From: Dromiciops gliroides
Lineage: Eukaryota > Chordata > Mammalia > Microbiotheria > Microbiotheriidae
Direction: 5' to 3'
DNA: 64,000 nucleotides
Assembly (NCBI RefSeq): GCF_019393635.1
Contig: NC_057863.1
Span: 640,050,306 to 640,114,305 of the forward strand
The position numbers and the translations under genes are program-made. This document shows positions 1 to 9,200 of the stretch, piece by piece. Each line of letters begins with the position of its first letter. The first letter of the stretch is position 1. The notes beneath the pieces are model-generated. The model did no database searches. It was not told the origin of the DNA and saw only the letters and a list, made by a program, of their open reading frames with translations.

Positions 1-1251
1 CCTGGCACCCACCGGCCTTCTACCCTTGGCTCAGGCGCCCTCCCTTGACAGTATAGCCAGCGGGCCTCGGTGATTTGGAGGTAGACCCTAACTCTGCCAC
101 TTCGAGCCTCTTAGAGGCATTGGGGCCTTGTTTTCTTCATCTGTAAAATGTGGCGGCCAGACTCAGTGACCTCTGAGGCTCTGCTTCACTGCATTCTCCA
201 AGCGCTTGCTTTGGAGGGGGTGCTGCTGGGCGGGACCTGGAGCCAGTCAACGGGGCTGAGTTCAGATCTCACCTCGGGGACCTGGGATGAGTCACTTGGC
301 CTCCTCAGCCTTCCTCACAACAATGTCCAGCTCCATCCCCAGAGGACTGGGCTTGAGACGCATCCGCTGATGGATCTGTGTGACCTCTGGCAGGGCAGGT
401 CGCTTATGTCGGTGGCCTTCCATTGCTCCTTCTGTCGGGGTCTGGAGCGTGGCTCCTGGGGTCACCCAGGAAGGAACAGATCTGGGGACATGTGGGGGTT
501 CCGAGGCTGGGGGCAGGGGCAGGAGGTGGTGGGTGGTGGTGGAGGGGCTGCACTCACTGAAGAAGGCTCCAGGCCTCTCTCCTGCCACACCCACTTCTCC
601 TCTTCCTCGGTTTTCACAAAAGGTCCCCATCAGCTCAGAACCTCCTGTGATTGGCCGGAGGCTCTTTGTGTATTTAGGAGCAGCTGCCAGCACCGCCTGC
701 CTGCCTGCCACCAGCCTGCCTGCCACCAGCAGGGCCCAGACGCACCCTCTCCTCCCACGGTCCCCAGGGGCTGCTCCGGGAACTTCCTCTCCCTGGAAGC
801 AGGGACGTGGCTGGAGGTGGCGACTACCCTGTGGCTGTACACAGGGCCCTGCCACCCGGAGTCAGGCCTGGAGCTGGGGCAGGGCGGAAGGGCCAGCCCC
901 TCACACAGGTTATCTCTTTCAGTCCGTAGCCGCCCACGGTTAGGTGCTGTTCCCATTTTACAGATGAGGAAACTGAGGCTGAGGTGAAGCACCTTGCCCA
1001 GCATCATAGCTAAAAAGTATCAGAGGCAGGATTTGAACCCAGGTCTTCCTGATGCCCAAACCCAGTGTTCTGCCTGCTACACTGCACTGCTTCCCTCGGG
1101 CAGTGGGGCTCTCTTCAGCTGAGATATTAGGGTGGGGCTGGAGTTGGGAGAGGTTTAGCCAGCAAGTGGCCCCTGGGCTTGGTGATGAATGCTGCCTGTC
1201 TGCCCCTCTGTCTGCCCCTCTTCATCTCTGTGTCTCTCCATCCACCCCCAG
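1..1251. other. INTS11 intron with two MIR remnants
   Basis: No exon recognised. Degenerate MIR-like SINE sequence at about 61-180 (+; ends ttcttcatctgtaaaatg) and at about 945-1085 (-; contains acagatgaggaaactgagg and the gatttgaacccaggtcttcc box). The rest is GC-rich unique sequence. Confidence 0.6.
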
Positions 1252-1414
1252 CTAGAGGTGAAGATGCAGGTGGAGTACATGTCCTTCAGTGCCCACGCCG
1301 ATGCCAAGGGCATCATGCAGCTGGTCCGCCAGGCTGAGCCGGACAATGTGCTGCTTGTCCACGGGGAAGCCAAGAAGATGGAGTTCCTGAAGCAGAAGAT
1401 TGAGCAGGAATTCC
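1252..1414 (+). CDS. INTS11: INTS11 exon with beta-CASP His motifs
   Basis: Starts after a tccacccccag acceptor with [17 protein letters not shown] and ends at the gtgcgt donor, phase 1. It contains SAHAD and LVHGEAKKM, the zinc-site histidine motifs of the nuclease. Confidence 0.97.
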
Positions 1415-3448
1415 GTGCGTGGACCTGGCTGTGGGGGGACGAGGGTGGAAAGTCTCTTGGGAGCCCATGGTGCAGGCCTGAAATGCCCTGCGGGTGGGTG
1501 GGCTGCATCTCCCGTCCCTGGCTGGGGGTGTCGGTGCCTGCCCTCCCTTGTGCTGGCAAGGCCACATTCATTAGCCCGTGGGCAGGGGGACAGTGGTTGG
1601 GTGGAGCTTCCCCAGGACAAGGGGGATGCCTTGACCTGCATGTGCAGGCCCAGCCCATCCGGAGGCCCTCTGCAGTACCGGGGTGGAGGGATCAGAGTTG
1701 GGCTCTGCAGTGGTTGGGGGCCATTCAGGTTATTGGTGTATCCCCCTCACTGGCCTTCCCAGGAGGCCCGAGAGGCTTTGGGAAGGAGCCCTGCTGTGGT
1801 GGAGAAGGGCCTGATGGGTGTGGGCCGCTTGGTGGGGAGGCGTGGAGGGGGATGGCCCATAAGAGCCGGGCTGTTGCTGAGCTTGGCCATGCTGGCAGGA
1901 TGAGTGAGGAGGGGGGCCTGGGCCCACCTGAGCAGCTACGGGAATCCTGGGTCGCCTGCGGCAAGCTGCCGCTGCCCCAATGCCATTTTAATCCTTTGAT
2001 GTTGTACCTTTGTCAGATGTGAACTGCTACATGCCGGCCAACGGGGAGACGGTCACCCTGCTCACCCACCCCAACATCCCTGTGGGCATCTCGCTGGGCC
2101 TGCTGAAGAGGGAGATGGCTCTGGGTACTGTCCCGTGAGGGCGGCGGGGGTGTGGGAGGGAGGTGAGGAGGTGGGGAGAGGCGATGGGCCTGGGGGAAGA
2201 GGGCGAGACCCTCACCTCCCTTTGCCATCCCCCACCAGGCCTGCTCCCCGATGCCAAGAGGCCCAAGCTCATGCATGGCACCCTGATCATGAAGGACAAT
2301 GTGAGTGGCCCTGGGGTGCAGGGGGGCCTTCCTGACCCACCTCCCTCCTCCTTGTTGGCACTGGCCTGGGCCTTTAACACCCTGGACGTATGGGCGTGAT
2401 TCAGGGAGTTTCTTGGTTTGGGTGGGCCCTGGTCTCCGACAGTGGCTGGCCTGGTTCTGGGGGGATGGATGGTGCCCAGCTTACTGGTGCAGAGGGGGAA
2501 GTCACCTGGAGAAAAGAGGGGACGGGCGGGGCCCCGGGGGCCCAGAGGGACCTTGACACCCCCCTCCTCCCCCCCATGCCAGAACTTCCGGCTGGTGTCC
2601 TCTGAGCAAGCCCTCAAGGAGCTGGGCCTGGCTGAACACCAGCTCCGCTTCACGTGCCGTGTGCACATCCATGACCCACGCAAGGAGCAGGAGACCGTGC
2701 TGCGTGTCTACAGCCACCTGAAGAGGTGAGGGGGCGGGGCTGTACTGTGTGCACCCAGGCTGTGGCTTTGAGGAGACTGATGCGGGGGCTCACGTGGCCC
2801 AGGACCTGGGGCTGCTGGGGGGAGGGGGCTGTGGAGCAGCTGCACCCCTCAGCCTGCCTGGTCTCCTCTCCATCCCTAGTGTTCTGAAAGCTCATTCGGT
2901 CCAGCACCTGCCTGATGGCTCGGTCATGGTGGAATCCATCCTCATCCAGACCACTGCCCACTCGGAGGATCCAGGCACCAAAGTGCTGCTGGTCTCCTGG
3001 ACCTACCAGGTGAGGCCCCGCCCTGACCCGCCCATCCCCCGGAGCCCTGTTCAGGCAGCAGTGGTGCCCATGGCCTCGGGGATATTGGGGTGTCCACCTT
3101 TGTTTTTGGGGGGGTGCCTCTTTTTCCATGTCTGTCCCTGGTGAAGGGCCTTCTCTTTACCTAGTGTTGGGAGGGTAGCTGTGCGTCCCCCTTCCCTGAT
3201 GGGCAAGTAGGCCCTGCTCGGGTCACGGCAGCCAGGGCAGAAGAGCCTGGCTCTCACCACTGCACGACACCTCCCCTCCCCTCCCCCTTCCACACCCTGG
3301 TAGAACTCGGGCCCTGCACCCAGAGCCCCCGGGCCTCACTGGTCTGCCAGTGCTGATCCCTCTCCCCCGTCTTGGTGTGTAGGATGAAGAACTGGGCAGC
3401 TACCTCACGTCCCTGTTGAAGAAAGGACTCCCGCAGGCCCCCAGCTGA
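1252..3448 (+). CDS. INTS11: INTS11 (CPSF3L), last six coding exons
   Basis: Integrator complex subunit 11, the zinc-dependent RNA endonuclease of Integrator that cleaves snRNA and paused nascent transcripts in the nucleus. Coding exons: 1252-1414, 2017-2124, 2239-2300, 2583-2725, 2880-3009, 3383-3448. All have AG/GT borders and the phases join cleanly. The first exon holds the end of the beta-CASP nuclease fold: the His in SFSAHAD and the His in LVHGE, 22 residues apart as in CPSF73-type nucleases (motifs B and C). The later exons are the C-terminal region that pairs with INTS9, ending KKGLPQAPS. The metallo-beta-lactamase part lies off the left edge; positions 1-1251 are intron. The reading frame is intact and very close to the human protein as I know it. 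It converges on the GPCR gene downstream. Confidence 0.97.
2017..2124 (+). CDS. INTS11: INTS11 exon, [12 protein letters not shown]
   Basis: Follows the tttgtcag acceptor. The split codon gives His before [12 protein letters not shown], where human has Arg. It ends KREMAL plus one base at the gtactg donor. Confidence 0.96.
2239..2300 (+). CDS. INTS11: INTS11 exon, [20 protein letters not shown]
   Basis: Short 62-nt exon between cccaccag and gtgagt; it completes the split Gly codon and ends in phase 0. Confidence 0.96.
2583..2725 (+). CDS. INTS11: INTS11 exon, [15 protein letters not shown]
   Basis: A 143-nt exon after catgccag, ending HLK plus ag before gtgagg. C-terminal region, strongly conserved. 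Confidence 0.97.
2880..3009 (+). CDS. INTS11: INTS11 exon, [19 protein letters not shown]
   Basis: A 130-nt exon after catccctag, ending SWTYQ before gtgagg. It completes the split Ser codon from the previous exon. Confidence 0.97.
3383..3448 (+). CDS. INTS11: INTS11 terminal coding exon
   Basis: After gtgtgtag, encodes [21 protein letters not shown] and a TGA stop at 3446-3448. The 3' UTR runs on to about 3805. Confidence 0.97.
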   Translation, partial: DEELGSYLTSLLKKGLPQAPS

Positions 3449-3780
3449 GGGGCTGCTGCCGGAGGCGCTCTCAGCCCACTTTGGAGGGAGGGGCTTGTGT
3501 GCCCTGCAGGCAGATAGCAGCAACACGGGCCCCTGGTCCATGCCCGGAGCAGAGGATGAGGCTCTCAGCCTTGCCCAGGCCCAGACAAGGTCACCTGCTT
3601 CTCTACTGTCTCCTAGGCTACCCCGACTCCCCTCTGCTCGCTGGGGATTTGAGGCTGACACAGCCCCTCAGCCAGTCTGTAAGCTCTTGGAGGGCCGGCG
3701 CTGGGTTCGTAGACCACTTCCAACTCCCCTCCCCTCCAAGTGCCTAGAACAGGGCTCAGCCCTGCCTTTAAAGGACAAGC

Positions 3781-3786
3781 ATTAAA
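3781..3786 (+). terminator. INTS11: INTS11 poly(A) signal ATTAAA
   Basis: An ATTAAA variant signal about 330 nt after the stop codon. A GT/T-rich stretch (cttcttgtttgcctttt) follows at 3813-3830, as expected downstream of a cleavage site near 3800-3810. Confidence 0.75.
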
Positions 3787-3827
3787 TCAAAGCCACCCGG
3801 CAGCTTGGGTATCCTTCTTGTTTGCCT

Positions 3828-3833
3828 TTTATT
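3828..3833 (-). terminator. Probable GPCR poly(A) signal AATAAA
   Basis: Plus-strand TTTATT reads AATAAA on the minus strand, about 390 nt after the GPCR stop. It is the first such signal found downstream and sits only about 45 bp from the INTS11 signal on the other strand. Confidence 0.55.
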
Positions 3834-4219
3834 CACTGGTAGCAGCAAACCCTTAATGCCTTCAGTCCCGTTTTCGTTGTCCTCTTCCCACTACATAAAC
3901 CTGCTTCTCAGTGCCACAGAGCCACAGACTGGTGGCAAGTGTAGATGTGCCAACTCTGCAGTGCCATGTGGTGGGCTGCCCTCCTCCCTCCCTCTGATCG
4001 GTTCAGGGACCCCTTCTGACAAGGGAGCAAAGCTTGGTGGGTGATCTGGAAGGAGAGTGTGGACTTTCCTCCTGGCCCTAGCTCCCTTGGGCTGGTTACG
4101 AGGGCCCAAGCAGGCCTCCAGGCCCAGATTCCCCCCCCCCCATTGGCTTTCCCAGAACAAGGAATTGCAAGTCGGCTCCCTGTGAGGGGACCCGGTTTCC
4201 TGCCTCCCCAGGGTTCGGC

Positions 4220-5299
4220 TCAGTGCAGGCCACCAGGGGCCACGGCGGCCTCTTGGGGGCACCTGTTGCCACTCACCCCAAGGCCCATCTCTTCAGCCTG
4301 GGTGTCTCCACAGCTCCCGTGCTGGCCACGTCCCCTCAGTGCCTGGCAGGGGCCCTCTACCAGCCCGCTGTCATAGATGGTGAAAATCTTGTTGGGCCTG
4401 CTAGGGCGCAGGCGAGCCCAGAGCCGGCAGCCAGCCCGGGACACCCTGGGCAGGCAGATGATAGGGCTGAGGCAGGAGCCCAGCCCGAGCAGCAGCAGTG
4501 TCACCCCGCGCAGGTGGCGGAGGAAGGGGGTGGGGCCGGTGGGGCCTACGAGACGGCGCAGCAGGTGGGTGAGGGAGTAGGGCAGGAAGCAGGTGGCACA
4601 CAGGAGAAAGCTGAAGCAGAGGGTTCTGCGGGCCCGACGGCAGCGCCAGGTCCTCTGGCCAGAGGCCACATGCCAGGCCAGCAGGGGGTAGCCCCCCAGG
4701 ATGATGGTACAGGGCAGCAGGAAGCCCCCCACCAGGGCATAGGTGCCGTAGGACCCAGACCCCACGTCTTCCACAAAGTCCTCAAAGCAGGAGGTGCGAT
4801 TGTCGGGGTTGGTCCAACTCAGGGGCCCACCCAGGGCCAGGGGGCTGGCCGCCACCCCGGCCAGCACCCAGAGCGCAGCACTCCCCACAGCCCAGTGGAT
4901 CCTGTGTAGCCAGAGGCGTGCGAAGGGGTAGGCCAGGGCCAGGCAGCTGTCTAGGCAGAGGCAGAACAGAGAGGTGGTGCTCAGGTACATGAAGGCCCAG
5001 TGGAGGGCTGCGCTCCCCCGGCAGGCCGGCTCCCCAAAGTGCCAGTCCCCCCCGTGCAGGTGGTAGTGGATCTTCAGGGGCAAGGCGCACGAGAAGGTGG
5101 CGGCCCCCGCCGTCATGCTCAGCAGGAGCACGGACACGGGCCCGGAGCGCTTCAGTCTCCACAGGAGGAGGCCACCAGCCACCACACTCTCAGCCAGGCT
5201 CACCACGCAGACTACGCCATAAGCCGTGGCCAGCAGCTGGTGATGGTCCCAGAGCCCACCGACTGAGTGTCTTCCTGTGTCATTCAGGACTGTTGGCAT
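4220..5299 (-). CDS. Orphan rhodopsin-family (P2Y/LPAR/PAR-like) seven-helix GPCR, 359 aa
   Basis: A single-exon reading frame. I start it at the ATG at 5299 (A at -3) because a good 3' splice site lies at 5368-5367, between this ATG and the first in-frame one at 5443. Numbered from this Met: TM1 ~22-46, TM2 ~54-78, TM3 ~93-120, TM4 ~135-157, TM5 ~185-211, TM6 ~227-249, TM7 ~264-284. Family hallmarks: LPLKIHYH and DWHFGEPACR around loop 1, Cys93 and Cys171 for the TM3-loop 2 disulfide, Trp144, Pro196, CFLPY 237-241, Pro279. N-glycosylation sequons at Asn6 and Asn167. Lost: TM1 Asn (Ser38), TM2 Asp (Ala66), DRY (Asp-Ser-Cys 117-119), NPxxY (Ser-Pro-Ile-Ile-Cys). The longer frame would add 48 low-complexity residues. 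I cannot name the receptor or ligand; the delta-branch resemblance comes from motifs. No direct human neighbour matches. Confidence 0.85.
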   Translation of the reverse strand: MPTVLNDTGRHSVGGLWDHHQLLATAYGVVCVVSLAESVVAGGLLLWRLKRSGPVSVLLLSMTAGAATFSCALPLKIHYHLHGGDWHFGEPACRGSAALHWAFMYLSTTSLFCLCLDSCLALAYPFARLWLHRIHWAVGSAALWVLAGVAASPLALGGPLSWTNPDNRTSCFEDFVEDVGSGSYGTYALVGGFLLPCTIILGGYPLLAWHVASGQRTWRCRRARRTLCFSFLLCATCFLPYSLTHLLRRLVGPTGPTPFLRHLRGVTLLLLGLGSCLSPIICLPRVSRAGCRLWARLRPSRPNKIFTIYDSGLVEGPCQALRGRGQHGSCGDTQAEEMGLGVSGNRCPQEAAVAPGGLH

Positions 5300-5366
5300 T
5301 GTGGCCAGGGACAGGCAGGGCTGGACACCATGGACAGGTGGGACCCCAGGCCACAGCCCCAAGAAC

Positions 5367-5811
5367 CTGTGGAAAAGACCTGGATTTTCACCACCTTTTG
5401 GTTGGCATGTGAGGTCAGCCCCACCGCCCCCACCACCGGGCACTGGGGGGTGGCGGGGGAGACAACAGGAAGGAGGGCCCAGCCCAGCCTGAGGGCAGAG
5501 GGACCAGTGGAGGCTCCCTGCCCCTCACTTGTGACAGAAGGAAGGGGTCATGAGTGTTCACTAGCGGTCAGGAAGGGAGGCCTGATCCCCTCCTCCCTTC
5601 CCCCAACCCCTCCCCGTGGGAAGGCAGGGAGTGTCGGGGGCCTCTCTGTCGGTCCTCCCAGGGGAAGCCTCATTCCCTGGGTCTCAGCAGGGTGAGGCCT
5701 ATCCAGGGGTCCATCTTGGCCAGCAGACCCTGGGAAGGGAGACCCGGGTCTGGAGCCTGGGTGCCCCCTGGCCCCCCCCAGGCCCTTCCCCCCCCCCCCC
5801 GGGTTACTCAC
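5367..5811 (-). other. Putative 5' UTR intron of the GPCR gene
   Basis: On the minus strand a strong donor (agctcct/gtgagtaa, GT at 5811-5810) is followed 445 nt later by a good acceptor (ggtcttttccacag at 5368-5367), placed 67 nt before the chosen ATG. An upstream non-coding exon ending at 5812 would fit the delta-group habit of an intronless coding exon with a spliced leader. The plus-strand C16-plus run at about 5788-5800 lies inside it. Inferred from splice motifs only. Confidence 0.45.
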
Positions 5812-6104
5812 AGGAGCTGTGCTGAGTATCCACTGCCGGCCCCTGCTGAGAATTGTCTGAACCACAGGAAACTTTGTGACCTCAGAGAAGCGCCATGTGA
5901 CACCCCCACCCCCCGGGCCGAGGAGGCTCTCACCTCCAAACCCACAGGAAGCATCCCAGCAGATGGGGTGGGGCTAGGGGCTCCCCATCGGGCCGGGGGC
6001 ACCTGGGGCAAGAACGGTTCGCTTGGGGGTGGGCTGGGGAGCCTGCCACAGGCAAGGGGCACAGAGGCCACAGGGACACCCAGGAACGGTCCAAACGCCT
6101 CCCC

Positions 6105-6110
6105 TTTATT
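6105..6110 (-). terminator. PUSL1: PUSL1 poly(A) signal AATAAA
   Basis: Plus TTTATT reads AATAAA on the minus strand, 36 nt after the PUSL1 stop. The PUSL1 transcript would end near 6085, under 300 bp upstream of the putative GPCR leader exon. Confidence 0.8.
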
Positions 6111-6145
6111 TGACCTGAACAAGTCTTGGGGCATCCCTGGTCCAC

Positions 6146-6234
6146 TCAGAGCCCAGGCCCCTCTGGCACGTCTCCGGGACTGCGGCCTCTTGAGACAGAT
6201 GGGCGATTGTACCAGTCTTCGCCAGGGCCCCAGT
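6146..6234 (-). CDS. PUSL1: PUSL1 terminal exon (inferred)
   Basis: Chosen because the cttcccag acceptor at 6236-6235 gives a phase-compatible exon of 29 codons with a stop 36 nt before an AATAAA signal. The tail (DWGPGEDWYNRPSV...) does not resemble the human C-terminus, so another acceptor in 6235-6480 is possible. Confidence 0.6.
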
Positions 6235-9200
6235 CTGGGAAGAGAAGGCGGAGCCCCGGATATGAGGGGAGAAAACGGGCTCCCTCTGGCCCCGGGCACC
6301 TGGAGGCCCTTGAGTGTGTATGCACATCCTGCCCCCCCCCCCCCCCCGCCCCAGCTGAACTGAAAGCATCTTTTGTCTGCTGAGCTCCCTGCCCCCCCCC
6401 AAGGGTTTGGGGTCCAAGAAGCCTGGGGGTGGGGCTCTTGTTGGGCACAAGGGAGGTGGGACAGAGGCTCTGGGGGGGGGCGGTGCTCACCAAGGCCCTC
6501 ATAATGCACCGATTTCAGGAAGAGGCCCTGGGCAGGGGCAATCAGGACAGCAGGGCCGCTCTGGGGGTCCCGACTCCTCAGCTTCTCCTTTACCTGGGAG
6601 GGCGTCATGGTGCCCAAGCCCACGGCCACAAGGCATGCGGTCATCCTCCGCACCTAAAGCAGGGCCGAGGGCATCAGCACCACTCCGCACCCCCACCATG
6701 TCAGGAGCAGCATTCCATCCCTTTACGACCCCCCAACCCTGGGGGAATGGCTGACACCACTGCTCCCCCCCCACCCCCAAGGCGGATGAATGCCCAGGCT
6801 TGTCTGGAGCACAACCGGCTCGCTTGTCACCGCTAGGGGTCACCCTGAGCCTTGCCAACCGTTTCTGTGTTTCCCCAGCACAAAAGGGGCTGGGGGATTA
6901 GCACCCCCCCACACACACACACCCCTCCACCTCCCTGCCTGCAAAATAGGCCAACGCACCTGTTTGTACAGGAAGGACTTGCTCTCAAACTCTATGTCCC
7001 AAAACTGCAGCTTCCTGCAAATACAAATAGGCTGATTTAGGGGCCCCAAGAGCCCCCGGGGTCCCCCGCTCCACCCACAGACCACTCACCTGCTGTCACC
7101 GAAGGTATCCTTTGCCCACTGATGGAAGGAGCAGACAGCAGGCTCACCCCAGGCCTGGCCTGAGCCTGGAACCCGCTCCCTCTCCAGCCTCCCCCCACCT
7201 CATCAGTCACCTCGCACACCCTTCTCTGGCCTTTTTTTTATCCCCATGAGAGGCTTGGACTGAGTGAATTTCAAGCTCTTTGGGTCCATGGGGGAATGGG
7301 TGGCAGTGGGAGGGAGCAGAGAAGATAAAGTCAAAGATGGCTCCAGGGACCCTGAGATGGAGGAGCAACAAGGAAGGGCCAGTTGCCCAAGCTGCGTGTG
7401 TACACCAGGGGCCCAGGGCGAGGCCTCAGCAGCCAGGTAGACCCTCCCACCAGGCCCTGGGCTGTCACCACAGAGGACAAAGGCCTTGGTCAGGTCCTCT
7501 GCCTGAACCCCACTCACTTCTATGCCCTTCACACAGTGGCAGAAAAGAAGAGACCATTGGATTCAGATCCCAGATAGGACCTTTGTCAAATGCATCCGTT
7601 ATTTTCATCTGCAAAATGGGAGCGGAGAAGTCGGGACAGATCACAGCCAGATAGATTTAGAGGTGGGAAGGGCCCTGATGGCTGAGGCCAGTCCACTCTT
7701 GGAGGTGGCTAAGTGGCCCTGTGGGTAGAATGCTGTGCCTGGAGTAAAGAAGAGCTGAGTTCAAATCCAACCCCAGACACTTACTACTGTGTGACCCTGG
7801 GCAAGTCACTTAACCTCAGTTTCTTCAACTGCAAAATAGGGTCATAATAGCACCTACCCCTCAGGGTCGTAGTGAAGGATCAAGTGAGACAATAACTTTG
7901 AAATGCGTATTACAGTGCCTGGCACATAGTAGGTGCTATATAAACATGAGCTATTATTTTATAGATGAGGAGACAGGATCAGAGAGGTTGTGACCTGCCC
8001 AGGGTCACACAGCTAAATAAGTGTCTAAGGCTGGATTCAAACGCAGCTCTTCCCGACTTCAAGCCTGGCACTCTACCCGCTGTTCCAGCTGGCAATTCTC
8101 TCATCTACCCCGATCAGAATCCCCAGCTGTCATAGTTCTAGAGTGGGGGCCCAACATGGGGTGCTGGGCTGCAGAAGCTCCGGAATGATCTAGAACATGT
8201 GGACTCAGGCGCTGATCCAGGTGGGGTCCTGGCATAGATGGAGAGGAGTAAGCGGGTTCCACCAGGAGTCACAAGATACCAGAGGTACCTTAGAGATCAA
8301 ATGCCCAGAAAGGAGAAACGGTCACTTGTTCCAGGTTACAGAAAGCACCCCCGCCCCATCGGGCGGTGGATCCTCGGGAGAGGGCTCTGAGTTACGCCTG
8401 TACACGGGGGAATGCCTGGTGCGCAGTAGGTGCTTGGGGGAGGGGCCCCTCTCTGCCCCATCAGCGCAGGTGGGACAGTATGATGGCGAGTGCCAGGTGC
8501 TGGTCTGGCCACCTGTCACATCTCCCCCCGCCCCAGGCATCCTAGTGCCTCCCAACCCTCTGGGGAAATGTCAGGGCCCAAAGGAAGATGGATGAGGGCC
8601 CACGGCCATGCACCCCCCACTGGGCACCTGCTCTTCAATGGCTGGGGAGGGCAGAGGACAGAGCGTCTCTTTGCCAGCCTCTCCCCCCTCCTCACCCACC
8701 CCCACCACATCTGGCACAGAGACCCGGCTCCCCTCCTCCCATGTCTAGGAGAAAGGCTCTTTCTACAGCTGCCCAGCCTGCACCTGCCTTGGAGGGCCAG
8801 AGCCCACCCCTGCCATGCCAGGAAAGCCGATGGCGCCAGACAAGGCCCCAAGATGCCCCGAGATTTCATCTGGGAGCAGGGCCCTTAGGCAGCCCGTTTA
8901 ACCCTTAGCTTCCTCAATTTACAGAAAAGGAAACTGAGGCCCAGGGAGAAGAAGGGACTTGACCAAAGTTACACAGAAGTTCATGGCAGACTGGGTCTAG
9001 AACTCAGGTCTCCTAAAGCAGTCCGGGGCTTTTGTTTTCCCCCCTCCATAGATCTTTTTTTTTTTTTTTAGTGAGGCAATTGGGGTTAAGTGACTTGCCC
9101 GGGGTCACACAGCTAGTAAGTGTTAAGTGTCTGAGGCCAGATTTGAACTCTGGTACTCCTGACTCCAGGGCTGGTGCTCTATCCACTGCGCCATCTAGCT

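Larger units (their letters stand above)
3449..4219. other. Abutting 3' UTRs of INTS11 (+) and the GPCR gene (-)
   Basis: INTS11 3' UTR to about 3805, then the inferred GPCR 3' UTR on the other strand from 4219 down to about 3810. No repeat recognised except a short C run at 4131-4141. Confidence 0.6.

Noticed and set aside
148..987. 279-codon open frame (+) and overlapping minus frames in the first kilobase
   Set aside because: GC-rich intronic sequence that reads through MIR text; no protein family recognised and no conserved residue pattern.
1189..2022. Long open frame over the INTS11 exon
   Set aside because: Only 1252-1414 is exon; the rest is read-through into intron and lacks INTS11 similarity.
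5300..5443. 48-residue N-terminal extension of the GPCR (first in-frame ATG at 5443)
   Set aside because: Gly-rich, no signal peptide, and a good 3' splice site lies between it and the next ATG; the shorter start fits the receptor family better.
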